A stretch of DNA of 64,000 nt from UBA10649 sp963700255 (GTDB lineage Bacteria > Actinomycetota > Actinomycetes > S36-B12), in contig CAVOWW010000031.1 of assembly GCA_963700255.1 (NCBI GenBank), positions 1 to 64,000 of the forward strand. The letters are read 5' to 3'. Positions 17,779-25,882 of this stretch are shown piece by piece. Both the position numbers and the translations under genes were made by a program. Numbering within the stretch: position 1 is the stretch's first letter; each line of letters opens with the position of its first letter. The notes beneath the pieces were generated by a model, which made no database searches, was not told where the DNA came from, and saw only the letters and a list, made by a program, of their open reading frames with translations.

Positions 17779-18741
17779 ATGTCTGATGAAAATCTACATC
17801 CGCATCCCACGCGCGTGGCTGTCGTCGGCACCGGCAACGTGGGTGCAACGTTCGCCTATGCGCTGGCGCAGAGCGGCCTCGCGTCGGAAATCGTTTTGAT
17901 CGACGTGAACCATACGCGCGCCGCAGGTGAGGCGATGGATCTGAATCACGCCGTGCCCTTCTTCTCGCCCTGCCGCATCTGGGCCGGTGACTACACCGAT
18001 TGCGCCGAGGCTGCTGTGACGGTGATCACCGCCGGCGCGAATCAGAAGCCCGGCGAGACACGCCTCGCTTTGGTCAAGAAGAACACGGGCATCTTCAAGC
18101 AAATCATCCCACAGGTGGCGCAACACAACCCCAACGGCATCATTCTTATCGCCACCAACCCGGTTGACGTGCTGTCCTACGTGGCGTGGAAGATCTCCGG
18201 GCTGCCGCACGAACGCATCATTGGCTCCGGCACCATTCTCGACACGTCACGCTTTCGTTATTTGCTGAGCGAACATTTCGGCGTCGATCCGCGCAGTGTG
18301 CATGCGTACATCATCGGCGAGCATGGCGACAGCGAAGTACCGGTCTGGTCGCTGGCGAATATCGCCGGCATGCGGCTGAACGATTTCTGCTGCCTGCAAG
18401 ACGTGCAGTACGATCAGGCCAAGATGGACGAAATCTTCAAGCAGACGCGCGATGCCGCTTATGAGATCATTCAACGCAAAGGCGCGACATTCTACGCGAT
18501 CGGCGCGGGGCTGGTGCGCATCGTCGAAGCGATATTGCGCGATCAACGCACGGTGCTGCCCGTCTCGACGCTCATCGACAAATACTACGGTATCGACGAC
18601 GTGTATCTGAGTTTGCCGACAGTCGTTGATCGTGGCGGCGTGGAAGGCCTGTTGCGACTCGAACTGGCCGAAGGCGAGATCGTGGGACTGCGCAAATCGG
18701 CCGAGGTGCTGAAGAGCACCATCGCGCAGTTGGAGCTGTAG
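17779..18741 (+). CDS. ldh: L-lactate dehydrogenase
   Basis: 320 residues from the ATG at 17779 (GGAGG 5 bases upstream). It reduces pyruvate to L-lactate with NADH at the end of fermentation. The NAD-binding loop is VAVVGTGNVGATFAYAL (about residues 13-29). ITAGANQKPGETRL carries Gln at the substrate-discriminating position, where malate dehydrogenases have Arg, together with the catalytic loop Arg. NPVDVLSYV, SGTILDTSRFR and the catalytic His in IGEHGDSEVPVWS complete the active site. Length and motifs fit allosteric-type bacterial LDH. It is monocistronic by spacing. Confidence 0.95.
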   Translation: MSDENLHPHPTRVAVVGTGNVGATFAYALAQSGLASEIVLIDVNHTRAAGEAMDLNHAVPFFSPCRIWAGDYTDCAEAAVTVITAGANQKPGETRLALVKKNTGIFKQIIPQVAQHNPNGIILIATNPVDVLSYVAWKISGLPHERIIGSGTILDTSRFRYLLSEHFGVDPRSVHAYIIGEHGDSEVPVWSLANIAGMRLNDFCCLQDVQYDQAKMDEIFKQTRDAAYEIIQRKGATFYAIGAGLVRIVEAILRDQRTVLPVSTLIDKYYGIDDVYLSLPTVVDRGGVEGLLRLELAEGEIVGLRKSAEVLKSTIAQLEL

Positions 18742-19054
18742 AACCCGCTGGCGATTGAAACACCTGCCGCCCGGCGCGCCTCCGCTTCGCGGACAAGGCG
18801 TGCACCGCAGGCGGTTGCGCCCTGTCCGCCGCATTACAGCGGGGGCGCGCTTGGCGTGTGCGGTGCGCTTCGCGTGTCGCGCCTACACCTACGCAAAGCC
18901 GACACGACCCGCTCGCTTCGGGTGCTATTGCCTGCGTCGGCTGGGAATCAGTCGGCGCAGGCCGACTTCGCGTCTTTGTTGCTGCGACTCTGCGCAGCGT
19001 GTCGCCGGGGTATCTGTCCCCCAAAGTGAAATGCGCCCGCTGTAATTTTCCCTC
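18742..19054. other. 313-bp gene-free, GC-rich stretch
   Basis: After ldh lies a GC-rich segment full of short repeats (CTTCGCG, GCGTGTCG, GTCGGC/GCCGAC pairs). It has open frames on several strands but none with a ribosome site or a recognisable product. I see no tRNA or rRNA. It looks like a dispersed intergenic repeat of this genome rather than a gene. The last 40 bases become T-rich and lead into the MerR promoter. Confidence 0.4.
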
Positions 19055-19085
19055 TTGACTTTGACGCCGCGGCATAGCTTATCCT
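19055..19085 (+). promoter_or_regulatory. MerR-type promoter with 19-bp spacer, near-leaderless
   Basis: The -35 box TTGACT (19055-19060) and -10 box TATCCT (19080-19085) are 19 bases apart. This long spacer is the hallmark of promoters activated by MerR proteins. Transcription would start about at the ATG at 19092, so the mRNA has almost no leader and no ribosome site is seen. Autoregulation by the gene it precedes is likely. Confidence 0.65.
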
Positions 19086-19091
19086 TACGCC

Positions 19092-19869
19092 ATGAGCAAG
19101 CGTCACACCTACACCGTACAACAGCTGGCACACTTGGCCAGGGTGCAGCGTCCGGACGCTGCACCACTACGACCACATCGGGCTGCTGAAGCCGTCGGCG
19201 CGCACGGCGGCCGGCTACCGCCTGTACGGCGAGGCTGATCTGCTGCGGCTGCAACAAATCCTGTTCCTCAAGGAACTCGGTTTTCCTCTGGCGGACATTC
19301 AGGCCATCCTTGACGATCCCGGGTTCGATCAGGTGCAGGCGCTGCATGATCACCGGCAGATGCTGCAGGCTGAGGCCGATCGGCTGGGGCGGCTGCTCAA
19401 GCCCATCGAGAAAACGATCTCGAGATTGACGGAGGACAACATGACGATGACGCCTATGACGAACGAAGAGCTCTACGAAGGCTTCACGCCCGAGCAAATC
19501 GAGCGGTACACGCGCGAAGCGAACGAGATGTACGATCCCAAGATCGTGGCCGAGACGAATCGCCGTGTACGGAGCATGACCAAAGCGCAATGGCAGGCCG
19601 TGAAGGCCGAAGGCGGATCCATGGCGCGGCAATTGGCCGATCGGATGGATCAAGCACCCGGTGATGCCGCCGTGCAAGCCGCCATCGCGCGCCACTATGC
19701 CTGGGTGGACAACTTCTGGCACCCCACGGCGGAATCGTATCGCGGGCTGGGACAAGGCTACGCGGAACATCCTGAATTTCGCACCTTCTACGAAAAGGTT
19801 CGCCCCGGCCTGGCCAACTTCATGTGCACGGCGATGAGTTACTACGCCGATCACACGCTGGCTGAATAA
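19092..19869 (+). pseudogene. MerR-family regulator with TipAS domain, frameshifted
   Basis: The N-terminus MSKRHTYTVQQLAHLA is in one frame. After one extra base near 19147 the protein continues as VRTLHHYDHIGLLKPSART, AGYRLYGEADLLRLQQIL and FLKELGFPLADIQAI. Together these make a complete MerR winged helix-turn-helix, dimerisation helix (about residues 80-115) and, from about residue 118 (MTNEELYEGFTPEQIERYTREA), a TipAS effector domain. TipA-type regulators switch on their own gene when antibiotics or other ligands bind the TipAS part. The C-terminal ligand domain is intact to the stop. The frameshift may be a read error, since the rest is well preserved. Confidence 0.82.
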
Positions 19870-19898
19870 GCGATCAGCAACCAGCGGTCATAGCACAG

Positions 19899-19926
19899 CC
19901 CCGATCGGGTTACGGCTCGATCGGGG
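19899..19926 (+). terminator. Terminator after the TipA-like gene
   Basis: The stem CCCCGATCG / CGATCGGGG with a 10-base loop is followed by TTGTGTTGTTG. It lies 30 bases beyond the stop at 19869. Confidence 0.7.
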
Positions 19927-20111
19927 TTGTGTTGTTGATCGCACGTCCGAACGAATCAAAAGTGCGCGCAAAACATGTCAGCAGGGGCGGCTCCTCGCGT
20001 AGCATCCCGAGCGCAGCGAGTGGACACGCCGCCGCGACTCGGGCGCGGGAGCCCGAGTCGCTAACTGCCTGACACGCGAAGCGTTGGCGTGCACACAATC
20101 GAAATTGCCCC

Positions 20112-20142
20112 TTGACTTGGAGTTGACTCCAAGTGGTACACT
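20112..20142 (+). promoter_or_regulatory. MerR-type promoter with embedded operator dyad
   Basis: The -35 box TTGACT (20112-20117) and -10 box TACACT (20137-20142) are separated by 19 bases. A perfect dyad, ACTTGGAGT-TG-ACTCCAAGT (20115-20134), lies between them, as in classic MerR operators. It precedes the MerR gene at 20162 and probably drives the operon through the reductases. Confidence 0.85.
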
Positions 20143-20161
20143 ACCTGCGGGAGGTGCTAAG

Positions 20162-20548
20162 ATGAAGATCGCAGAAGTGAGTGAACGCTATGGGCTTTCG
20201 GCAGATACGTTGCGCTATTACGAACGGGTGGGACTCATCCCGCCGGTCAATCGCAATGGAAGCGGCATGCGCGATTACAACGAACTCGACATCAGGCGGG
20301 TCGAGTTTATCAAGTGCATGCGAGGCGCGGGGCTACCCATCGAAGTGCTGATCGATTACATTGAGTTGGTCCAGCAGGGCGATCAGACGATCGCGGCCCG
20401 GAAGGAGATCCTGATCGAGCAGCGCGACCAGCTGGTCGAGCGGATTCAGGAGATGCAGAAAACGCTGGATTTGTTGAACCACAAAATCCAGGTGTATGAA
20501 AACGCGATTTTGACCAAAGAACAAGCCATCGTGCAAGCAGCAGAATAA
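20162..20548 (+). CDS. MerR-family transcriptional regulator (AdhR-like)
   Basis: 128 residues from the ATG at 20162, with GGAGG upstream. The winged helix-turn-helix is KIAEVSERYGLSADTLRYYE plus RVGLIPPVNRNGSGMRDY (residues 2-40). FIKCMRGAGLPIEVLIDYI and a coiled-coil dimerisation helix (about residues 75-115, IEQRDQLVERIQEMQKTLDL) follow. The small size, with a short C-terminus, fits the AdhR/NmlR group that senses aldehydes or thiol-reactive electrophiles. One Cys, in IKCMRG, could be the sensor. It sits 13 bases before an aldo/keto reductase gene, the usual target of such regulators, and behind its own dyad promoter. Confidence 0.9.
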   Translation: MKIAEVSERYGLSADTLRYYERVGLIPPVNRNGSGMRDYNELDIRRVEFIKCMRGAGLPIEVLIDYIELVQQGDQTIAARKEILIEQRDQLVERIQEMQKTLDLLNHKIQVYENAILTKEQAIVQAAE

Positions 20549-20561
20549 AGGGAGATGCGAC

Positions 20562-21524
20562 ATGGAAACACGTCAACTTGGCAACAGCGGACTGGAAGTT
20601 TCGGCGCTTGGACTCGGCTGCATGCGCATGAGTTTTGGCGACACGCCGACCGATAAGCAAGAGATGATCGCTTTCATGCATCAAGCGGTCGAGCGCGGTA
20701 TCATCTTCTTCGATACGGCGGAAGTGTATGGGCCGTTCACGAACGAGGAACTGGTCGGTGAAGCGTTGGAGCCCTTCAAGGGTCAGGTGATCATCGCCAC
20801 GAAGTTCGGCTGGAAGCACAGCGAAAAGGGACCGCACCCTACTATGGGCCCGGACAGCCGCCCGGAGCAGATCAAGCGCGTGGCTGAGGCGTCGCTCAAG
20901 CGCCTGCGCGTTGAAGTCATCGATCTGTTCTATCAGCATCGGCCCGATCCGAACGTACCCGTCGAAGACGTGGCTGGTGCAGTGAAGAATTTGATTCAAC
21001 AGGGCAAGGTCAAACACTTCGGACTGTCTGAATCCAACGCCGAACAAATCCGCCGCGCGCACGCGGTGCAGCCGGTCGCCGCCCTGCAAAGCGAATATTC
21101 GATCTGGTGGCGAGCGATCGAGCCTGAGATCCTGCCCACGTGCGAGGAACTTGGCATTGGGGTTGTACCGTACAGCCCGCTAGGACGAGGTTACTTGACC
21201 GGCAAGGTTGACGAGAGCACGACGTTCGCCAGCACCGATATCCGCGCCCGCAATCCGCGCTTTACGCCGGAGGCGGTGAAAGCCAATCGGGTGGTGATTG
21301 ATCTGTTGGAGAAGATCGCCGCAGAAAAAGGAGGCACTCCGGCGCAGATCGCCTTGGCCTGGCTGCTGGCGCAGAAACCGTGGATCGTACCCATTCCCGG
21401 CTCGCGCAAACTCGATCGGCTGGATGAGAATCTCGGGGCAGTGAAAATCGAATTGACCGCGGCTGATCTTAGCGAGATCGGACAGGCCATGTCGCAGATC
21501 ACGGTCGTTGGCGATCGATACTAA
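20562..21524 (+). CDS. Aldo/keto reductase
   Basis: 320-residue NADPH-dependent (beta/alpha)8-barrel oxidoreductase that reduces aldehydes and ketones. The catalytic tetrad is visible: D51 and Y56 in FFDTAEVYGPF, K81 in IIATKFGW and H126 in LFYQHRPDP. The cofactor-binding end PWIVPIPGSRKLDRLDENL is typical. LGLGCMRMS near the start places it with the YhdN/AKR11-14-type bacterial enzymes. It is cotranscribed with the MerR gene upstream and probably detoxifies the aldehydes the regulator senses. The cupin remnant and the LLM oxidoreductase gene follow on the same strand. Confidence 0.93.
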   Translation: METRQLGNSGLEVSALGLGCMRMSFGDTPTDKQEMIAFMHQAVERGIIFFDTAEVYGPFTNEELVGEALEPFKGQVIIATKFGWKHSEKGPHPTMGPDSRPEQIKRVAEASLKRLRVEVIDLFYQHRPDPNVPVEDVAGAVKNLIQQGKVKHFGLSESNAEQIRRAHAVQPVAALQSEYSIWWRAIEPEILPTCEELGIGVVPYSPLGRGYLTGKVDESTTFASTDIRARNPRFTPEAVKANRVVIDLLEKIAAEKGGTPAQIALAWLLAQKPWIVPIPGSRKLDRLDENLGAVKIELTAADLSEIGQAMSQITVVGDRY

Positions 21525-21541
21525 ACAAGAGGATTTGAAAA

Positions 21542-21655
21542 ATGGAAATCACGACCACGGCCATGACACATCTCTCCGTCGTGGAACAACTCGACGGCAA
21601 GTCCGCTGACTGGCTGGAACAGGTCAGCGCTGAACAATATCAGAAAGGAGAATGA
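21542..21655 (+). pseudogene. C-terminal remnant of a cupin-domain protein
   Basis: A 37-residue reading frame with its own start: MEITTTAMTHLSVVEQ followed by LDGKSADWLEQVSAEQYQK. This resembles the last 30 or so residues of small cupin proteins (the family's H-A-MTHI-IQE, then VEWLEKV-EQY). The metal-binding barrel that should precede it is absent; the aldo/keto reductase stops 17 bases upstream. The most likely history is deletion of the rest of a cupin gene when the reductase genes were brought together. The stop overlaps the triplicated ATG of the next gene, so it may still be translated. Confidence 0.55.
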
Positions 21656-21657
21656 TG

Positions 21658-22542
21658 ATGCACATTGGATTACAAATCCCGTCTTTCAAGGCTCCGGGCG
21701 GCACGGCGGATATTCGCCCCAAACTGAAAGAAATCGTCACGACGGCAGAAGCAGCAGGTTTTTACAGCCTCTGGGTGATGGATCATTATTACCAGATCAA
21801 GGGTTTGTTCGGCGAAGCCTATACCGACCCGATGCTGGAAGCCTATACCACGCTCGGCTATTTTGCCGGATTGACAGAGAAAGCCTATCTCGGTGTGCTG
21901 GTCACAGGCGTGATCTATCGCCATCCCGCTGTGCTGCTGAAAATGGTCAACACCCTGGATGTTCTCTCCGGCGGTCGCGCTTATTTGGGCATTGGCGCGG
22001 CATGGTATGAAGAAGAAGCAAAAGGCTATGGGATTTCCTACCCTTCGACCTCCGAGCGCTTTGAACAACTGGAGGACAATCTGAAACTGGCGAAGGCGTT
22101 ATGGAGCAGCGACGAGACAGCCTTTGCTGGCAAACATTTTTCTGCTCCGGCCATCACCAATAACCCGCGCCCGCTCTCCAGCCCGCATCCGCGCATCATG
22201 ATCGGCGGGACGGGTCCGAATAAAACGCTGCGCATGGTGGCCCAGTATGCGGATGCCTGCAATATTGGGGATTGGGTCGGCACAGAAAATATGCAAAAAG
22301 CACTCGACACACTCAAAGAACATTGTGAGTCCCTGGGACGCGATTATGGCTCGATTGAGAAAACTTCCCTCTGCACCGTGCATCTTTCGGGGAAGGATAC
22401 GGTCGGCAGTGTCATCAACCGTATCAAGGAACTTTCGGCCATGGGCTTTACGCATACCATCTTCAACATGCCGGATGTTTACACCATGACACCGCTCAAA
22501 ACCTTTGCCAAAGAAATCATCCCGGCTGCAGCGGGACTATAA
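21658..22542 (+). CDS. LLM-class (luciferase-like) F420-dependent oxidoreductase
   Basis: 294 residues with the luciferase-like TIM barrel: MHIGLQIPSFKAPGG, GFYSLWVMDHYYQI, LGVLVTGVIYRHPAVLLKMV, LDVLSGGRAYLGIGAAWYEEE, HPRIMIGGTGPNKTLRMVA and the C-terminal FNMPDVYTMTPLKTF. ATAWYEEE-like and GGTG segments match the F420-dependent subgroup; FMN use cannot be excluded. Three ATG codons stand in tandem (21652, 21655, 21658). AAAGGAG ends 7 bases before the third, which I chose. Its codons are slightly richer in A/T than its neighbours'. It follows the MerR-aldo/keto reductase unit and probably shares its promoter. Confidence 0.88.
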   Translation: MHIGLQIPSFKAPGGTADIRPKLKEIVTTAEAAGFYSLWVMDHYYQIKGLFGEAYTDPMLEAYTTLGYFAGLTEKAYLGVLVTGVIYRHPAVLLKMVNTLDVLSGGRAYLGIGAAWYEEEAKGYGISYPSTSERFEQLEDNLKLAKALWSSDETAFAGKHFSAPAITNNPRPLSSPHPRIMIGGTGPNKTLRMVAQYADACNIGDWVGTENMQKALDTLKEHCESLGRDYGSIEKTSLCTVHLSGKDTVGSVINRIKELSAMGFTHTIFNMPDVYTMTPLKTFAKEIIPAAAGL

Positions 22543-22658
22543 GACACAGGAGATAAGTCAGGATGCGTGCCACTGTCAGGTAAGGGGCAGGTGATGTTCG
22601 AGTCGAGAATGTCCCCGACGCCCGTTTGAAAGAATCGACCGCTCCAGGAACGCGACCG

Positions 22659-23243
22659 ATGATCAAACCTCCGCCCAATTCCACCCATCCCTTGACGCGC
22701 GCAGCGTGGCGCAAGTGGCTGAAGCAGAACCGCGCGCGCGCGGAAGGCGTGTGGTTGATCAGCTACAAGAAGGCCACCGGCAAGCCGCGTTTCGATTACA
22801 ATGAAGCCGTGGAAGAAGCGTTGTGTTTTGGCTGGATCGATAGCAAGCCGAACACGCTGGACGATGAGCGCTCGCTGTTGTGGTTCGCGCCGCGCAAAGC
22901 AGGCACCGGCTGGTCGAAGATCAACAAAGAGCGCGCGAAGAAAATGATCGCAGCCGGGTTGATGACGTCCGCCGGGCTGGCGAAGATCGAAGCCGCGAAG
23001 AAAGATGGATCGTGGAACGCACTGGATGCGATTGAAGCGCTGGAGATCCCGCCCGATCTGGCCGCGGCACTCTCGGCCAACCCGATCGCCCAGCAGTATT
23101 TCGAGGCCTTTCCCCGCTCGGTGAAGCGCGGCATCCTCGAATGGATCAGCAACGCCAAGAAGCCAGAAACCCGCGCGAAGCGAGTTGAAGAAACCGCGCG
23201 CCTCGCCGCCGAAAATATGCGCGCCAATCAATGGCGGCAGTGA
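22659..23243 (+). CDS. YdeI/OmpD-associated family protein
   Basis: 194 residues from the ATG at 22659, with AGGA 8 bases upstream; an in-frame TTG at 22626 would add 11 residues. The sequence shows the family pattern: HPLTRAAWRKWLKQNRA, EGVWLISYKKATGKPRFDY, EEALCFGWIDSKPNTLDDE, WSKINKERAKKMIAAGLMT and the C-terminal LEWISNAKKPETRAKRVEE. The family is tied to stress and antimicrobial peptide tolerance without a known reaction. A second, actinobacterial member lies at 61191-61776 in the other part of the window. Confidence 0.9.
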   Translation: MIKPPPNSTHPLTRAAWRKWLKQNRARAEGVWLISYKKATGKPRFDYNEAVEEALCFGWIDSKPNTLDDERSLLWFAPRKAGTGWSKINKERAKKMIAAGLMTSAGLAKIEAAKKDGSWNALDAIEALEIPPDLAAALSANPIAQQYFEAFPRSVKRGILEWISNAKKPETRAKRVEETARLAAENMRANQWRQ

Positions 23244-23315
23244 TTGACACCAAACTGCCCCGGTCGCGTCACGGCACTCGGGGCAGTCATGTTCCTTCCT
23301 CTTGACCGGCAAAGT

Positions 23316-23783
23316 TTACGCTCTGGCGGCCGCCAGCTGTATGCGCGTATCGTGCAAGCGCTCCATGGCCGCCATGGCTGTGGCTTTCATCAAGCCGGCT
23401 TGCAGCTTCGCGTCGAGTTCACTCAAAGCGCGCAGACCTCTGGCTTCGATGCGGATCACCTTACTCGGCGTGAGCACCGTGGCTGTCATCGTGTGCTTGA
23501 ACGGTTCCAGCAGCGCCGACAGGCCGAAGATGTCGCCGGGGTTTAGTTCGCTGATAAAGAACTTTTTGACGATCTTGGGATCGTCCCGATCGACAACCTT
23601 GTAATTCAGATCGATGCTGCCCTCGACCATCACATACAGTGCTTCTGCAGACTGATCGGTTTCGAAAATGTTAGCGGCTTTCTCGACCTCCATTTCCTCG
23701 GATAGCATCGCGACAGCTTTCAACTGTGGCCCATCAAGAAAGCCGAAGAAGGGGAAACGGCGCAAGAGTTCGGGTGAGATCAT
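23316..23783 (-). CDS. Cyclic nucleotide-binding domain protein
   Basis: 155 residues from the ATG at 23783 (AGGAGG upstream). It is one cNMP-binding beta-roll: ISPELLRRFPFFGFLDGPQL, ETDQSAEALYVMVEGSIDL, LNPGDIFGLSALLEPFKHT (the phosphate-binding cassette region, lacking the canonical Arg-Ser) and VIRIEARGLRALSELD. The C-terminus is a short helix, with no helix-turn-helix DNA-binding domain. It is therefore not a complete CRP/FNR regulator, but more likely a ligand or redox sensor or a regulatory subunit. It is the last gene of the hydrogenase operon strand, 44 bases after the protease gene; co-regulation is plausible but unproven. Confidence 0.85.
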   Translation of the reverse strand: MISPELLRRFPFFGFLDGPQLKAVAMLSEEMEVEKAANIFETDQSAEALYVMVEGSIDLNYKVVDRDDPKIVKKFFISELNPGDIFGLSALLEPFKHTMTATVLTPSKVIRIEARGLRALSELDAKLQAGLMKATAMAAMERLHDTRIQLAAARA

Positions 23784-23802
23784 GAAGTTGTGCCTCCTAG
23801 GC

Positions 23803-23863
23803 CTCGCCCCTGACCCCTCTCCCAAAATCAAGCAACAATTTCGGAAGAGGGGCCAGGGGCGAG
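23803..23863. repeat. REP-like inverted repeat (CTCGCCCCTGACCCCTCT) overlapping a gene end
   Basis: 18-base arms at 23803-23820 and 23846-23863 pair with one mismatch. Sequences of the type CTCxCCCCTGxCCCCTCTCCC are common dispersed repeats in Chloroflexota and cyanobacteria. One arm codes for the last residues (LLAPGPSSEIVA) of the hydrogenase protease. Confidence 0.6.
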
Positions 23864-24325
23864 AAGTTCCATCACAAGATCCACCGCCTGCGGCACGGCC
23901 GCGGCCACGGGCGGGGTCAATTCTTCTGAAAAGTCGTAGACGTAGGGTGATTCGATGGCGACCACGTCAATCCGGTCGGGCAAGGCCGCGCCCAGCGAAC
24001 GGCCGATCTCTAGCGCCGTCATCAGCGAAACATCGTGCACAGCAGTCGTGTGGCCGGACGTTGGATCGTACAGTTCGTCGAGCCGGAAATGATACGCCGT
24101 GCCGATCGGGTGTTGCCCTGTCCCGATCGCATCGATCACGATCGCGCGCTGATAGCCGATCAGACGCTCCATCAGGCTCAGACCACCGAGCGAGAGACAC
24201 TCCACCGAGACTTCGGAAGTCAGGGGAAACTTCGGAAGCCTGTGCTCGACTTCCTCGGCAACTTTCCAGCCGGCGCCGTCATCGCCGAGGATCGGATTGC
24301 CTAAACCAACGACCAAGGTTTTCAT
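23828..24325 (-). CDS. Hydrogenase maturation endopeptidase (peptidase M52-like)
   Basis: 165 residues from the ATG at 24325; a GTG at 24334 is possible. The start TLVVGLGNPILGDDGAGWKV is the M52 signature with the nickel-binding acidic residue (GNPILGDDG). IVIDAIGTG carries the second metal-binding Asp, and the His in TTAVHDVSLMTAL is the third ligand. The enzyme cuts the C-terminal peptide off the large hydrogenase subunit after Ni-Fe insertion; the mvhA gene just upstream ends in exactly such a tail. The C-terminus is formed by a dispersed repeat, which suggests the native end was replaced. Confidence 0.9.
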   Translation of the reverse strand: MKTLVVGLGNPILGDDGAGWKVAEEVEHRLPKFPLTSEVSVECLSLGGLSLMERLIGYQRAIVIDAIGTGQHPIGTAYHFRLDELYDPTSGHTTAVHDVSLMTALEIGRSLGAALPDRIDVVAIESPYVYDFSEELTPPVAAAVPQAVDLVMELLAPGPSSEIVA

Positions 24326-24337
24326 CGTCGTCACCGC

Positions 24338-24364
24338 GTAGGGGCGAGGTGACCTCGCCCCTAC
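24338..24364. repeat. 27-bp palindrome (GTAGGGGCGAGGT arms) between protease and mvhA
   Basis: Perfect 13-base arms around a single G. The unit GTAGGGGCGA / TCGCCCCTAC is a frequent intergenic repeat; a degenerate relative lies at about 5030-5060. Here it fits in the 45-base gap of the hydrogenase operon and could tune expression of the downstream genes. Confidence 0.6.
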
Positions 24365-24370
24365 GGTGCA

Positions 24371-25873
24371 TCAACAATTCTGTTTGAACTCGCGCAGCAC
24401 TTCGCCGTCGGGTGCGCGGATGATCACTTCCAGCGGCATCTGACCCGGCAGCGAGTGCGTGGCACAGCCGAAGCACGGATCGTAGACGCGGAAGGCCATC
24501 TCGATCATGTTGGTCAGGCCTTCGGTGACCACCGTGCCTTTCTTGATCAGGCTCTGCGCCGCCTTCTTGGTAGACATCTGAATCGGCGCGTAGTTGTTGG
24601 TGGTGCCAACGATCAGATTGACCTTGGTCACCACGCCGCGTTCATCGGTGACGTAGTGGTGCGTTAGCGTGCCGCGCGGCGCTTCGACGATACCCACGCC
24701 TTCGGTCGGCTTCTCCGTCGGGACTTTGTGGAAGTTGTCCGAATAGATCTCCGGATCGGTGGCTAGTTCCACGATGTGCTCGGCAGCGTACAGTAGCTCA
24801 ACCAGGCGCGCCCAGTGCGTAGCAAGGCGTTGATGAACTACCTTGGCAGCGCCGGTGGCCATGTACATCTCGCCTTCCTTCTGCGTCAGCGTGTCGTAGA
24901 ACTTCTCGTACTCTTCCTGCGCGCGCGGTGTGGCCATGCCGTCCGATGCATTGAGGCGCGAGAGCGGCGTAGCGCAATACACGCCGGAATCCTTGCCGTC
25001 CACAAAGCCCTTCCACCCAATCTTCTTGAGATACGGGAACTTGAGGTACGTCCACGGCTCCACGTGCTCGGCGATCCAATCGGTATACTCGTTGGGCGCG
25101 TATTTGCCGATGCGCTTGCCTTCCGGATCGACCACGCTCACTTTGCCGTCGTAGAAGTTGACCTTGTTGTTCTCGTCCACCATGCCCATGTAGTAAGTGC
25201 GATGGGTATAGATGTCGCCGAGAATCAGATCGAGGTAGGCGCTGTTGCCCAGCACGATGTCGTTGAACAGCTTCAGACTGAACTGCGCGAACTCGATGCC
25301 CCAGCGGCCCATCTCGGCGATCTCGGCGGCCTGCTCTTTGGTGATGCCCTTGGTCAGGCCGCCCGGGATCGACGTGGCCGGATGCACCTTGCGTGCGCCG
25401 ATCATCTCGACAATGTGATGGCCGTACTTGCGGGCCTGGATCACCTTGCCGCCGATCTCCAACCCGACCTTGTGGATCACGCCGAGGATGTTGCGCTCGG
25501 CCACAGGCGCATCAGGCCCCATCACAAAATCGGGGCCGGCCAGCGCGTAGAAGTGAGTGGTGTGATCGGTGAAGTAGAAGCCGCTGTACAGCAGCTCGCG
25601 CAGCAGCTTGGCCGTGCGCGGCGGATCGACGTGATACACGGCATCGGCCGCTTTGGCCGCCGCCATGTGGTGCGCCTCGGGGCACACGCCGCAGATGCGA
25701 TTGGTCAGCAGCGGCATCTCTTCCACCGGCCGCCCGACGCAGAAACGTTCAAAGCCGCGCAGTTCGGGAATCTGGAAATAGGTGTTGGCGACATCGCCTT
25801 CTTCGTTCAAGAAGATTTCGATCTTGCCGTGGCCTTCCAGACGCGTAATCGGATCGATGGTGATTCGTTGCAT
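24371..25873 (-). CDS. mvhA: [NiFe] hydrogenase large subunit, group 3c-like
   Basis: 500 residues. The catalytic subunit holds the Ni-Fe(CN)2CO centre and oxidises or makes H2. Nickel ligands are in both signatures: RICGVCP (C61, C64) and DPCFGCATH (C467, C470). HHMAAAKAADAV follows the first motif as usual. A 27-residue tail after H473 (SLPGQMPLEV to the end) must be removed by the endopeptidase encoded next door. Sequence and operon partners (MvhG, MvhD, HdrABC) place it with the cofactor-coupled group 3c (F420-non-reducing) enzymes rather than HoxH. The gene lies 9 bases after mvhG. Confidence 0.93.
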   Translation of the reverse strand: MQRITIDPITRLEGHGKIEIFLNEEGDVANTYFQIPELRGFERFCVGRPVEEMPLLTNRICGVCPEAHHMAAAKAADAVYHVDPPRTAKLLRELLYSGFYFTDHTTHFYALAGPDFVMGPDAPVAERNILGVIHKVGLEIGGKVIQARKYGHHIVEMIGARKVHPATSIPGGLTKGITKEQAAEIAEMGRWGIEFAQFSLKLFNDIVLGNSAYLDLILGDIYTHRTYYMGMVDENNKVNFYDGKVSVVDPEGKRIGKYAPNEYTDWIAEHVEPWTYLKFPYLKKIGWKGFVDGKDSGVYCATPLSRLNASDGMATPRAQEEYEKFYDTLTQKEGEMYMATGAAKVVHQRLATHWARLVELLYAAEHIVELATDPEIYSDNFHKVPTEKPTEGVGIVEAPRGTLTHHYVTDERGVVTKVNLIVGTTNNYAPIQMSTKKAAQSLIKKGTVVTEGLTNMIEMAFRVYDPCFGCATHSLPGQMPLEVIIRAPDGEVLREFKQNC

Positions 25874-25882
25874 GTTATCCTC

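Noticed and set aside
18755..19045. Reading frames of about 96 codons in the GC-rich stretch after ldh
   Set aside because: Cys/Arg-rich composition, frames open on several strands at once, no ribosome site; treated as repeat-like noncoding DNA.
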